Part shown: piece after piece, positions 52,741 through 62,905 of the stretch
Numbering within the stretch: position 1 is the first letter of the stretch
How the letters are laid out: each line of letters opens with the position of its first letter
NCBI GenBank assembly: GCA_035578175.1
Contig: JAQMRL010000016.1
Span: 3,535,501 to 3,599,500 of the forward strand
Direction: 5' to 3'
Source of the DNA: Catonia carolina
Taxonomy: Eukaryota > Arthropoda > Insecta > Hemiptera > Achilidae
DNA: 64,000 nucleotides
The notes under the pieces: model-generated
Databases searched by the model: none
Told to the model about the DNA's origin: nothing
Seen by the model: only the letters and a program-made list of their open reading frames with translations
Made by a program: the position numbers and the translations under genes

Positions 52741-52885
52741 TTTATTTTAACATTTTTTTAAATGTTGTGAGGATTTGAATTCCTTTAAAAAGAATCTGAA
52801 AAATTACTTGATCGGTGAAACTTTTTATAGCGTACAAAAATTTCTTTCTTGATAGTAGTGATACATTGTGTGATTCTTATATGTA

Positions 52886-53619
52886 CAGTAAAACCTCACT
52901 AAATCGGACTTCACTAATTCGGAATTCGCGATATTTCGGACTACTCCAAGAAGAGCAGCTTTTTTAATTCTTTTAGAAGTTTTTTAGTTAAAAATTAATA
53001 AAGTGCTACCTCAAAAAATAATAGCTTTTAACTGTCCAATAGAAATTGTTTCATCCTGTAATACATTATTGGTTACTCAGTGAAGAAAACGTTCCACAAT
53101 TTTAGCTAGTGAAGTGAGAAACCACATAGACGAACTTATTGAATTTGCAGACTTCAATCCGGAATTCAATTACTATTATCTTGTCCTAAGAGAGATGCGC
53201 CAACAAGTTATAAGAAAACAGTGTAGCAAAGAATCACAGAAAAAAATAACAAGTTTTTTTTCTAAGCAACCTCAAATGATCCCTGAGGATATTTGTCAAC
53301 CCTCTACTTCAACAAGTGCCAAATAATCGGTACGTAAGTACAGTGTTTTAATTAAATATCATTTTACACTGGACATTTAAAAATATTTTTACTGCCGTAA
53401 ATATTTTTATTTCTATACTTTTAACTTTGTTGTTTTTCAATATACTGTACTGTAAATTCATTAAACATCGATATTTCAGAGAAGTAACGTTTATTTTTTA
53501 ATTTTAATTGCCTAAATTATTCAATTTTTAGATGTAAACAAATATTCGCGATAATTTGGACTTTCAATAATTCGGACTTCACTTCCCCCCAATTAGTCCG
53601 AATTAGTGAGGTTTTACTG
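52886..53619 (+). mobile_element. Tigger/pogo-like element, deletion derivative
   Basis: Inverted ends start CAGTAAAACCTCACTAA on both sides, and TA is duplicated (52884-52885, 53620-53621). At 734 bp most of the transposase is gone. Confidence 0.92.
53114..53326 (+). pseudogene. Tigger-like transposase C-terminus
   Basis: The frame ends with YYLVLREMRQQVIRKQCSKE, then SQKKITSFFSKQ and a short serine/threonine tail. The leucine-rich helix followed by K-I-T-SFF is the conserved C-terminus of Tigger/jerky-type transposases. DNA-binding and DDE domains were lost by internal deletion. Only the transposon's inverted ends would still be useful to an active relative. Confidence 0.8.
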
Positions 53620-53682
53620 TATTTCAGGTGTTATATGTGACATGTCCTATACTCCTCCTGGAGTCTCCAGGGCACAAAAAAA

Positions 53683-54100
53683 AACAATGCACTGCATTCC
53701 TTTGAACGACACGGAGCTGGGACTCGAGCAATATAGTTCTTCGCATTTCAGATTACCGAGACATTGTCAGCCGAGACAGACATTCAGATGACTAGGGTCG
53801 AAACCTACTGCATTTTTCATGTGGGGTAGTTTATATTAGTGCATGTGAAACAAAGCTATGAACAAATATTATTCAAATTTAGTTATTATTCAGATAGGTT
53901 CACTGGCCTACACATCTTCTATCTCTATCTGAATGATTTACTTCACCTCCCCGCCAGTTAAAAATTCTCATCTTGTTCCTATATCAATGTATTATGAACA
54001 GGAAAACTGAATCTATCTGTTATACATAACTGAATTATGTAACTATAGAATATTTAGGTATGAACAAACTATTTTTCCTTGATTACAAGAGATATTATAT
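53683..54100. other. No recognisable feature
   Basis: Spacer without recognisable repeat or gene. Confidence 0.5.
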
Positions 54101-54234
54101 TTTTACTTTCTCTTGCCTATATGAATATATAGGAAGGAAAGTATTGTTTTCATGTCGATTTTTCGAAATCGAGTTTTCACCGGATCTATACGTTTTCAGA
54201 CCCCTGAACCCAAAAAACATGTTTTTAGCGATTG

Positions 54235-54289
<55 letters not shown>

Positions 54290-55054
54290 CAGAATATCTC
54301 AAGAACGGAACATCGTACGAACTTGAAACTTGAAACTTAAGTTACATATCACTACCGGACCCGACACGAACATTTTCATCAAAATCGGTCAACCGGAAGT
54401 GGTAGTTTATTCGTGTAATTTTTCACTTTTTTGAGATTTTCTCAAAAACTAGTCCTACGATTTTTTCTAAAATCAACTGGTTTACTACATTCTTTATGCT
54501 CTACAATATAGGGTAGGCGCCATGTTTGCTGAAATTCTACTTGAGGCTGTTTTTACGTAAAAACATTTTCTTTTTAAGATTGCGGCTTTAATATGCATTT
54601 TAGCGCAAAACGTTATATAATAAAAGTTGTAGAGAATGTAAAATTCTACAACTTTTATTTCAAACATTTTTTTGTATAACGCTTAGTTTAGCGGTAATTT
54701 TCTGTTTTTTTCTCACGAAAATGTGAGAAAAATCGATTTTTTTAACATTTCGGTCTTAGTATGCATTTTACGACAAAAGTATATATAATTAAATTTATAG
54801 AAAATTAAAATATCTACAACTTTTGTTTAGAGCATTTTTCTCTACAGAGCCTAGTTTAGCGTGAAAGCGTGATTTTCCGTATTTTTAAGCCAAACTGAGT
54901 TCGATTGTCATTTTGCGTCATTCACTCATGATTAAAATAAGGTTATGTTTTTGAGGTTAGTGTTTTGTTTATTTCTAATATTTTATTAATAATGTTAGGT
55001 TTATTATTTGCATTGGCAAGAGAAAGTTGTGTGAGTGTTTCACACCAGATTTTT
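54101..55054 (+). mobile_element. Family F, full length, forward
   Basis: A good reference copy of about 954 bp: TTACTTTCTCTTGCC start, palindrome, GT array, body with CGTACGAACTTGAAAC and ATGCATTTTACGACAAAAG, subterminal GGCAAGAGAAAG, terminal hairpin and CAGATTTTT. Confidence 0.95.
54238..54287 (+). repeat. (GT)n microsatellite of family F
   Basis: A pure GT array at the fixed family F position. Confidence 0.95.
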
Positions 55055-55192
55055 ATTGTTCAATGCAATCTCCATTACTCGAACCACGTAGTGAATATGG
55101 TACTAATTCGTGTTAAAGAAAATTTAAAGTACTGAACAACAAAACTATAGAATTTTGATCAATTTTTAAAGATAACGTTAAACATTAAAAAA
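55055..55192. repeat. Duplicated spacer, copy 2
   Basis: Matches the spacer at 52475-52611. Here it separates two family F copies that face each other 3' to 3'. Confidence 0.85.
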
Positions 55193-55960
55193 AATATGGT
55201 GTGAAACACTCACACAAATTTCTCTTGCCAATGCAAATAATGAACAAACCTAATATTAGTAATAAAACATTAGAAATAAACAAAAAATCTAACCTCAAAA
55301 AACATAATTTCAATCATGAGTGATGATGCACAATGCAAACCAACCTCAGTTTGGCTTAAAAATACGGAAAATCACTCTTTTACGCTATACTAGGCTCTGC
55401 AGAGAAAAATGCTTAAAATAAAACTTGTAGATCTTTTAATTTTTTATAAATTTGAATGTATACACTTTTATCGTTAAATGCATACAAAGGCCGAAATCTT
55501 AAAAAGAATTTTTTAGAGATTTTTATGAAAACACAGAAAATCACTAATATTACCGCTAAACTAAGCGTTATACAAAAAATATTTGAAATACACGTTGTAG
55601 GTTTTAAAATGTTCTGAAATTTTAATTATATACGTTTTAGCTCTAAAATTCATATTATGGCCGCATTCTTTAAAAAACCATTTTTTTTCTATGAGAACAC
55701 ATCCTCCCAAAGAATTTCAGCAAACATGGCGCCTACACTGTCTTGCACAGAACATAAAAATGTAGTAAATGAGGCGATTTAAAAACAAATTGTTGGAGCC
55801 GTTTTTGAGAAAATTGCAAATAAGTAAAAAATTACACGAATGAACTACTACTTTCGGTCGACCGATTTTGATGAAAATTTTCGTGTCGGGTTCTCTAGTA
55901 GTACCTAACTTAAGTTTCAAGTTTCTACTTCATACGATGTTCCGTGCTTGAGATATTTTG

Positions 55961-55962
<2 letters not shown>

Positions 55963-56003
<41 letters not shown>
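55963..56003 (-). repeat. (CA)n microsatellite of family F
   Basis: CA array of about 20 units at the fixed position. Confidence 0.95.
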
Positions 56004-56005
<2 letters not shown>

Positions 56006-56115
56006 CAATCGCTAAAAACATGTTTTGTTGGGCTTAGGGGTCTGGAAACGTGTATATCCGGTGCAAACTCGATTTCTTAAAATCAATTTGAAAACAATAC
56101 TTTCCTTCTTATATA

Positions 56116-57062
56116 GGGTGATTCAAAAAGAGCGCCGGTTTTGAGATATCAAATTAAGAGATTTATTTTATAGAAAAACTGAAAATAAATACATCAACAA
56201 GTTCATCTTTCCTTCCGATTTTATGTATGAAAAATGATGTCATGCATGTGTCCTCCTCTACTGCGCTGGCACGCATCAACTCTGTCCATGAAATTGGATA
56301 TTACTGCACGACAAGTTTCGACTTCCATTTGCCCGATAACCCGTCGAATATCCTCCAAGTCATTGATGTTTCGGGGTTTATTGGCATACACCAATGACTT
56401 CAGATGACCCTAAAGAGGAAAGTCACAAGGCGTCAAGTCACACGACCTTGGTAGCCATTGATGGTCGGAATTACGAGAAATGATGCGATCCTGGAACCGT
56501 TCACGGAGCAACAACATTGTTTCTCGTGCAGCAACTGAATTTTATACGGGTGATATTGGAGATCGTACCGAAGAATTCTCCGTACAGAAGAACATCGTAA
56601 ACCCAATTGTTGAGAACGGCGACGTATTGATTTTGCTGGGCTAACAGCCACACTGTCACGAACCAACGCAACGTTCTGCTCAGTTCGGCTAGAACGACGA
56701 CGTCCAGAACTTTTAAGGTCGACTGTTGAACCCGTCTCAAAAAATTTTTTCATGAGCCTGCGAACTGTTGATTCATTCGGTGCTTCATTACGTCCTAGAG
56801 TACCGCGAAGTCGCCTGACAGTAGCCGCATAACTCTCTCCACTCTGGTAAAATATTTTGACGATTAACACTCGTTGTGCAATAGTAAACTTCTCCATGGT
56901 TAGACACAGACTGCGAGAGTACTACACTGCGAACAAGAGAAACTACAACTGAACCGTCAATCGGAATGTTCTCCGAAATAGAAATGAGGTCTAACAATGT
57001 TGCCAACCGATAAACAAAAATTTACCAGCCGTTTAAAAACCGGCGCTCTTTTTGAATCACCC
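56116..57062 (-). mobile_element. IS630/Tc1-like element with internal deletion
   Basis: Near-perfect inverted ends start GGGTGATTCAAAAAGAGCGC. Flanks are TTATAT on both sides if the terminal A is counted in the element, or TA on the left only, so the target duplication is uncertain. It interrupts family F. Confidence 0.9.
56221..56897 (-). pseudogene. IS630/Tc1-like transposase, internally deleted
   Basis: The reverse frame starts MEKFTIAQRVLIVKIFYQSG with an intact paired helix-turn-helix (to about residue 115, HPYKIQLLHE). It then jumps to sequence that is normally near the C-terminus. There, after a frame change, CDLTPCDFPL carries the presumed third catalytic residue, followed by a stop in place of W, then GHLKSLVYANKPRNINDLED and a normal C-terminal stop. 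About 180 residues with the first two acidic catalytic residues are missing. Such proteins are common in insects as transposase-derived HTH predictions. A product here could at most bind ends. Confidence 0.85.
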
Positions 57063-57149
57063 TTTATATTCATATAGGCAAGAGAAAGTAATAATTCTGT
57101 TTTAAAGGGATTTAACAAATGTTGTGCGCTGTTGATTGGTTGTAATAGT

Positions 57150-57573
57150 AGCAGTGCTCGATAGAAACTGACCCACTTTCATCAAAAATCACCTTTTCAA
57201 CGATTCCATGACGACTTTAGTTTTTTCGAGTCTTCTACTGGTGGCTCTAAATTTGGTATGACTGTGTTGCACCGCTAATTGATCCGATTTTTTCTCAGAG
57301 CATTACACCAGATGTGGGAAAATTTTTTCCGGGTACTTCTTGCAGCCAATTTAATACACCTTCTTCTATTCCAGGCTACGAAAACATTTTTGTACACATT
57401 TACGTTCAAAACAAAAAAGAATTTGGATTTGTAAAAAAAAATATTAAAACAAGAATTTCGAGTTACAAATATTCGAGTTATGGCCGCTAATTTTAACGTA
57501 AATTAACAATAAAATCCATGAGAAACTAAATTTAATTCGAATTATCGAAAATTCCAGTTATAGAAGTTCAACT
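57150..57573 (-). pseudogene. Tigger/pogo-like transposon remnant with CENP-B-type HTH
   Basis: The right end reads inward CAGTTGAACTTCTATAACTG and is followed by TA, as in pogo elements. On the reverse strand PGIEEGVLNWLQEVPGKNFP and TSGVML-EKIGS resemble the second helix-turn-helix of Tigger/CENP-B proteins. A stop interrupts the frame. The other end was not found. Confidence 0.6.
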
Positions 57574-57900
57574 GTAAATACTTTCTTAACGTACTTTACT
57601 CATTACCCATCCCTGAACGTCACACGTGACTATCTCTACTAAAATAGGTCCTCGATTTACCGTGGTTAAGTTTAGTCGGACATCGTCGTTAAATGGGTAA
57701 CTTCAAAAACGGGGTGAGGGAATTCGTGTTGTGTATTCGTATATATGAATACAAACACATGCACTAACTGTAAACCTATTTACTTTTTTAGTTATTTTAT
57801 TTAGTTAAATATTTACATTACCCGGAACTTTACTGAAACCGGAACTTCAAACCCAATTCAGGGCTACTAAAATTTTGCGTAGATTACGAATCCGGAAACC
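57574..57900. other. No recognisable feature
   Basis: Spacer; no repeat or gene recognised. Confidence 0.45.
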
Positions 57901-57904
57901 GTTT

Positions 57905-58165
57905 CTTGTTCTCTCTTGTAGTTTTTGAGATGCGTTCAAGATGTAGCTGTATCGAAGAATTCTTGGAATTCCGTGGACGGCGCGATTGACCAACGCCGAA
58001 GTTTTGCGAAAGATGAGAAAGGACTTGGAGGTTTTGGCAACTATCAAAGCACGTAAACTCCAGTGTTTTGAAGCCAGACATGCCTTGCTTGATTACCGTA
58101 TATTTTACAAGGTAGAAAAAAGATTTCGTGGTTGAAGAATCTTAGGACCTGGTGAAACGAAACCT
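57905..58165 (+). pseudogene. Non-LTR ORF2 C-terminal fragment
   Basis: A forward frame reads LYRRILGIPWTARLTNAEVL, then RKMRKDLEVLATIKARKLQC and YRIFYKVEKRFRG before a stop. The order (RR-L-I-W, N-EVLR, KRRKL, GKVEGKR) is common at the end of insect endonuclease/reverse-transcriptase proteins. A TAG replaces a likely W upstream. Element boundaries are unclear. Confidence 0.6.
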
Positions 58166-58253
58166 CCTTACAACTGTTTCGTATTTCTGTTGACAAAGTG
58201 AGAATTTCCATGATAATCGCCAACATTCTTAACGGATAGGCACCTCAAAATTA

Positions 58254-58337
58254 AAAAGAAGGAGAGGAAAAAGAGGGAGAAGGAAAGAAGGAAAAGAAGT
58301 TGAAGAAGAAGAAGAAGGAGAAGGAAAAAAGTAAGAA
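58254..58337 (+). repeat. GAA/GGA purine tract
   Basis: Purine-rich tract at the 3' side of a reverse SINE-C. Confidence 0.9.
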
Positions 58338-58510
58338 GATTTTTTTGTTTAACGTCCAACTGTTCTGCAATTACTATTAATGCAGACGGTGAAGGATGAA
58401 ATGGTTTTCTTGTAACGTATGAAAATATGCCGCACCTGAATGGGATTCGAACCCAAGACCGCATGATAAGAGGCGAGCACGTTACCAACTACGCCAATGC
58501 GGCCGGCTGG
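58338..58510 (-). mobile_element. SINE-C, full length, reverse
   Basis: Box B GGGTTCGAATCCC, body and tail are all present. The head joins the purine tract through CCCAGCCGG, exactly as in the right monomer of the dimer at 7.7 kb. Confidence 0.92.
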
Positions 58511-58670
58511 GAAGAAGAAGAAGAAGGAGAAGAAGAAAAAAAGAAGGAGAAGAAGAAGAAGGAGGAGGAGGAGGAGGAGGATGAGGAGGAGGAGGATGAG
58601 GAGGAGGAGGAGGAGGAGGAGGTGGAAGTGGAAATGGAGAAAGAGGAGGAGGAGGAGAAAGATAAGGACA
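58511..58670 (+). repeat. GGA/GAA purine tract
   Basis: About 160 bases of GGA and GAA units. The glutamate- and arginine-rich frames are artefacts. Confidence 0.93.
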
Positions 58671-59077
58671 AATTTACGGGGAAGTGAATGCAGTTTGCCG
58701 AAGTACTTGAGAAAGATTGCTTAAACTGTTAAATCGTTTTCATATAGTTGGAAAATATTTTGTTTACGCACGACTATTGAAATTTGGTAGACGTGCGTTT
58801 AAAATTATTTGACATCCTCCCAATACGATGTATGCACAGTGATTCAGATTGTTTGCTTCTCATTACCCTTTGTAATGAAACATCCAATTCTTTGGCTTCG
58901 GATAGCCATCTCATTTCTTTATCCTTCATACTTATATTCCTATTAATATTTGTAGAAGAAAATTGGAAATTTTTGCGATAGTCCAAAATTTAATATAATT
59001 ACATAAGTTTCAACCAGGAACTAGTACAGTATTTAATCACTAGCAGCGTTGTATTTCTAATTTTCAATTAGCAAGTT
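58671..59077. other. No recognisable feature
   Basis: Spacer; the overlapping 65-70 residue frames on both strands show no domain. Confidence 0.5.
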
Positions 59078-59226
59078 GTCAGCGCAACTTGCTACTACGC
59101 TGGGGTCCCGGGTTCGATTCCCGGTCAGGTCTGGCATTTTTTTCATCTGTAAACCACCACATATCATTACCTACGCACAAGCCCAAGGCTTATGTAGGCA
59201 TCATCACTCAGTAAAAAAGAAAAAAA
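59078..59226 (+). mobile_element. SINE-D, slightly 5' truncated
   Basis: Head from GTCAGCGCAACTTGC, box B GGTTCGATTCCC, full body and A tail. Confidence 0.88.
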
Positions 59227-59251
59227 AATTATTTTGCTCTACATGAGTCCG

Positions 59252-59412
59252 TGCCTATAAAAGGTAGTAGATGGAGTGTTAAATTATCTGAACTCGATCT
59301 GTTTATTCCAGGGCTACAAAAAATAGTTGTGTTTCTTATCACATGGTCAGCCAATTATATGACTGAAGCATTCAACAACAGAAAAGGTGCAGGTGTAAAA
59401 GACACCAAAATG
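59252..59412 (+). mobile_element. SINE-A 5' fragment
   Basis: About 160 bases of the 5' part, diverged. Confidence 0.75.
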
Positions 59413-59530
59413 TCCGAATCAAACATAATAGCAACCTGAGTTTGAAAAGCTCAATTGTTAAAAGAATATGGCATCGATTGTAACACACTATAAGCTATGT
59501 CAAATTATTGAAATTTTTATTATCAATCTT

Positions 59531-59679
59531 TTTACTTTCTCTTGCCTATATGAATATATAGGAAGGAAAGTATTGTTTTCATGTCAATTTTAACAAATCC
59601 ACTCTTCACCGGATCTACACGTTTTCAGACACTATGAACCCAAAAAACATGTTTTTAGCATATTTTTTGTGTGTGTGTG

Positions 59680-59731
<52 letters not shown>

Positions 59732-60488
59732 CAGAATATCTCAAGAACGGAACAACTTACGAGCTTGAAACTTGAAACTTAAGCTACATACCACTACCGG
59801 ACCCGACACGAACATTTTCATCAAAATCGGTCAACCGGAAAGAGAAGTTTATTCGTGTAATTTTTCACTTTCTTGCGATTTTCTCAAAAACTGGTCTTAC
59901 GATTTTTTTAAAAATCATCTGGTTTGTTATATTTTTTTATGCTCTACAAGATAGGATAGGCGCTATGTTTGCTGAAATTCTTGGTGAGGCTGTTTTACGT
60001 AAAAAAAAGTTTTTCTAAAATTGCGGCTTTATTATGCATTTTTCCGCAAAAATGTAGGTATATAATTAAAGTTGTAGAGAATTTAAAATCCTACAACTTT
60101 TAGTTCAGATTTTTTTGTGTAACGCTTAGTTTAGCGGCAATTAGCGATTTTGTGTTTTTTTCTCACGAAAACGTGTGAAAAATTTATTTTTTTAAGATTT
60201 CGGCCTTAGTAGCCTATGCATTTTACGACAAAAGTGTAGCCTATATAATCAAATTTATAGGAAATTAATGGATTATTTAAAGCATTTTTTGTACAGTGCT
60301 AGTGAAAGAGCTATTTTCCGTATTTTTAAGCCAAACTGAGGTTGATTTTCATTTTGCGTCTTTCATATATGATGAAAATTAGGTTATGTTTATTGAGGTT
60401 ATTTTTTGTTCATTTCTAATGTTAGGTTTATTGTTAATTATTTTCATTGGCAAAAGAAAGTTGTGTGAGTGTTTCACACCAGATTTTT
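59531..60488 (+). mobile_element. Family F, full length, forward
   Basis: Complete copy with a long GT array (59668-59728, one GC step) and both ends. Confidence 0.94.
59668..59728 (+). repeat. (GT)n microsatellite of family F
   Basis: GT array with a single interruption at the fixed position. Confidence 0.93.
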
Positions 60489-60654
60489 TAAATTGTAGAC
60501 GACATCTTCGATATTGTCACAATATGTCACAAATCACTTTCATCCATTTAGCTCTTCAATTATTTATTCATTTTCTATTAATTAACTAAATATAGAATTG
60601 TGGTACACCGCATTTCATACGATGGTTTATTTTCCATGATCTTATTAAACAGTT

Positions 60655-60797
60655 TTAAGTCACAGTTATTTCTTCTCAGGGTAATGAATTTCATCGGAAA
60701 GTAGATGCTTTTTAGAGGGCCTGGCATGCTGATAAGCATACTTTACCACTCAGTGAGAAACGCTGTAGTAAACCACCTGACTCCCTAAACAACATAA
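60655..60797 (+). mobile_element. SINE-A, forward, with internal deletions
   Basis: The central part and a shortened tail (CCTGACTCCCTAAACAAC) remain. Confidence 0.7.
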
Positions 60798-61039
60798 TAA
60801 TTGTATAATTTTATCACGAGAAATTTAGTGTGATCCTCCAACCGTTGATTTCTTAAACAACACACGTGTGGCTATTTAAACAAAATTTATATAGGTAAAA
60901 ACAGTGAGAGAGACAGTTTCAATAAACGAAGAGTGGTTTAATATTTTATCATTAGATAAAGTAAACCTAATTTGATTGGTGGAATAAAAGTTAATTTAAG
61001 TGAAACAAAGTAAATGTCACGCTAGTTCCACCTGAACTT
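60798..61039. other. No recognisable feature
   Basis: AT-rich spacer. Confidence 0.45.
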
Positions 61040-61290
61040 GTTTAACTTGATTCTTTATAAAGTATACTTTGATTATAAACCAACCAATTACAAACGTCTG
61101 TAAAAGTATTCCTTCACCTTTCAACAAACACTCGTACAAAACAAAATGTCCACTAATCAAAACAACTATTTCTTATTTCGAAATAAAAATAATTAATTAC
61201 TAAGATTACAAAAAAAACTGGTGTGAAATACTCACACGTATTTCTCTTGCCTTTGTAAATAATTGAACATATTCATGTTTATTCATATGT
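61040..61290 (-). repeat. Duplicated segment, copy 1 (Jockey fragment plus family F-like end)
   Basis: Matches 62620-62905. It includes a short reverse piece of Jockey-type coding sequence, a common flank (CAAAATGTCCACTAATC), and a variant family F hairpin end (GTGTGAAATACTCACAC). Confidence 0.8.
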
Positions 61291-61382
61291 AAACAATATT
61301 TTTTATTTTTTAATAGTATGTCACATTAATTAGTATGTCACATTGGATGGCGACATTAAGTGGCTAACCTGATTAGTTTGGT

Positions 61383-61398
61383 GGCCCTGAAAAGGGCC
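61383..61398 (-). promoter_or_regulatory. Histone-type mRNA 3' stem-loop
   Basis: Identical to copy 1, including the CTTAAAC before and ACCAAAC after it. Confidence 0.75.
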
Positions 61399-61790
61399 GT
61401 TTAAGCGGTGGTCGTCTTGGAGAGGGGTCGGTCGTAGTCATCGTGGCGGTCGAGGAGCTGGGCGACACGGCGTGTCGTCGTCCAGCGGAGACGTCATCTT
61501 CTTCCCTCGCAGTAGTGCGTCGATGGGTGCTTCGTCGGGTCCGGTGGGCGTAAGGCTCGGTCGAGGGACCGCTGTGGGCATCGCTCGCGTCAGCGGGCGA
61601 TGACAGTCCGGTCGACGGCTTACGGTGACGGGTCGGCGAGCGGAAGCATCATCTTCTCTCGTGCGGGGTCGTCGATTAGTCTCTGGAGTCAGGGAGCCGT
61701 GTGCCGTGGTGGACGTCTTGTCGTTGTTTGGATCGGTAGTGAATTCCTCGGTGTCTTGATCAGAATTGAATCTCTGCTCAGTGCCGCGCT

Positions 61791-61800
61791 CTTTATATAG
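61791..61800 (-). promoter_or_regulatory. TATA box of the LTR-like repeat
   Basis: CTATATAAAG on the reverse strand, identical to copy 1. Confidence 0.6.
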
Positions 61801-61953
61801 CTGCCGGGAGCGCTGTGGTAGAGAGCGGCTACTGGCTTGGCCTTGATGACAAAGGCCTTTGCGGTGCGCAGCCGAAAGGTTTGTCGAAGGCCGGGAGAAC
61901 TATTGAAGGCCGGCAACACAGTAAATTATTAATTAGAAGGGGTGGCGGTGACA

Positions 61954-62275
61954 AGTATAGTTTTTCTTTTGTAATCAGTTAATATAAATACAATAACTTT
62001 AAGCAAATATGAGAAAATCTGAGTAATGTCGTTAGAATAAAAACACAAACGACACTCAGTAGTGTGTTTAAAAAAGACCAAACTGTGAAGAAACAAAAAA
62101 ATATATCTATACAAAATCAAACTTGATGAACCGTGAATCAACATCCCGAAACACAAAGTGTTGAAGTTGGAGATGACAATGACGATGGTAGAGATGAAAA
62201 CGACGCCAATTATGAGATGCCGATGATTAGGAGTTGAAGTAGAAAAGATAAAAAAAATTTAAATGACTAACAAAA
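61954..62275. other. No recognisable feature
   Basis: AT-rich, with GATGACAATGACGATGG-type purine-rich sequence near 62170. Confidence 0.45.
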
Positions 62276-62720
62276 TCATAGATGTAAGTCCAATAATTTA
62301 AAGCGTTTTAGTCTGTTAGTATCTTCGTTGTTGGCAAGGAGGATAATCGCTAATGGATTCTGATGGTCTTCTAGTTTTTGTAAATGTTTTTCGCTATGTT
62401 GTTTAATTTCTTCTTTTATGAAGGGCAGGTTTAGGTAATTGTGTACTATTTCATTTGTTACGTACCATGGGGCTGCAGTGATCAGTCTCAGCCATTTTGA
62501 TTGAAACCGCTGCAGTATTTCTGTATTTGATGAACTAGCTGTACCCCGTAGCTCTAACCCATACGTCCAAATTGGTTTTAGTATTACTTTGTATACGAGT
62601 ACTTTATTTTCACGGGAGAGTTTAACTTGATTCTTTATAAAGTATACTTGATTGTAAACCGACCAATTACAAACGTCTGTAAAAGTATTCCTGCACCTTT
62701 CAACAAACACTCGTACAAAA
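62276..62720 (-). pseudogene. Jockey-type reverse transcriptase C-terminus
   Basis: A 144-residue reverse frame is open to its natural stop. It contains VYKVILKPIWTYGLELRGTA, then RFQSKWLRLITAAPWYVTNE, and near the end RLKRFKLLDL. These are the thumb and C-terminal blocks of Jockey-clade ORF2, which copies element RNA. The catalytic domain upstream is missing; the break at about 62715 is shared with the fragment at 61.1 kb. It is not the Jk family, whose C-terminus differs. The tail of the element is not distinct. Confidence 0.85.
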
Positions 62721-62905
62721 CAAAATGTCCACTAATCAAAACAACTATTTCTTATTTAGAAATAATAATAATAATAATAATAATAATAATTAATTAATTA
62801 CTAAGATTACAAAAAAAAACTAGTGTGAAATATTCACACGAATTTCTCTTACCGTTGTACATAATTAAACATATAATAATTCATGTTTATTCATATGTAA
62901 ACAAT
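62620..62905 (-). repeat. Duplicated segment, copy 2
   Basis: Matches 61040-61290, with an (AAT)n expansion at 62763-62790 that copy 1 lacks. Confidence 0.82.

Larger units (their letters stand above)
52745..53682 (+). mobile_element. Nt non-LTR retrotransposon 3' end, split by Tigger
   Basis: The last coding bases (TTGTGAGGATTTGAATTCC) and the 3' UTR resume after the insertion at 52886-53619, ending CTGGAGTCTCCAGGG and poly-A. The Nt copies at 4.1 and 47.2 kb show the uninterrupted site. Confidence 0.88.
55193..57091 (-). mobile_element. Family F, reverse, split by an IS630-like element
   Basis: Hairpin at left; the 5' end resumes after 57062 (TATTCATATAGGCAAGAG). The CA array is at 55963-56003. 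The insertion lies in the 5' palindrome. Confidence 0.9.
61336..61953 (-). mobile_element. LTR-like repeat with histone-type 3' stem-loop, copy 2
   Basis: 618 bp, TGTCA...TGACA, flanked by a 4-bp duplication AGTA (61332-61335, 61954-61957), as expected for a retroviral-type integration. TATA box at 61791-61800 and stem-loop at 61383-61398 on the reverse strand. Compared with copy 1 it has several short deletions, mainly upstream of the TATA box, and many substitutions. Confidence 0.65.

Noticed and set aside
58427..58724. Glutamate- and arginine-rich frames
   Set aside because: They come from a GGA/GAA tract joined to a SINE-C head.
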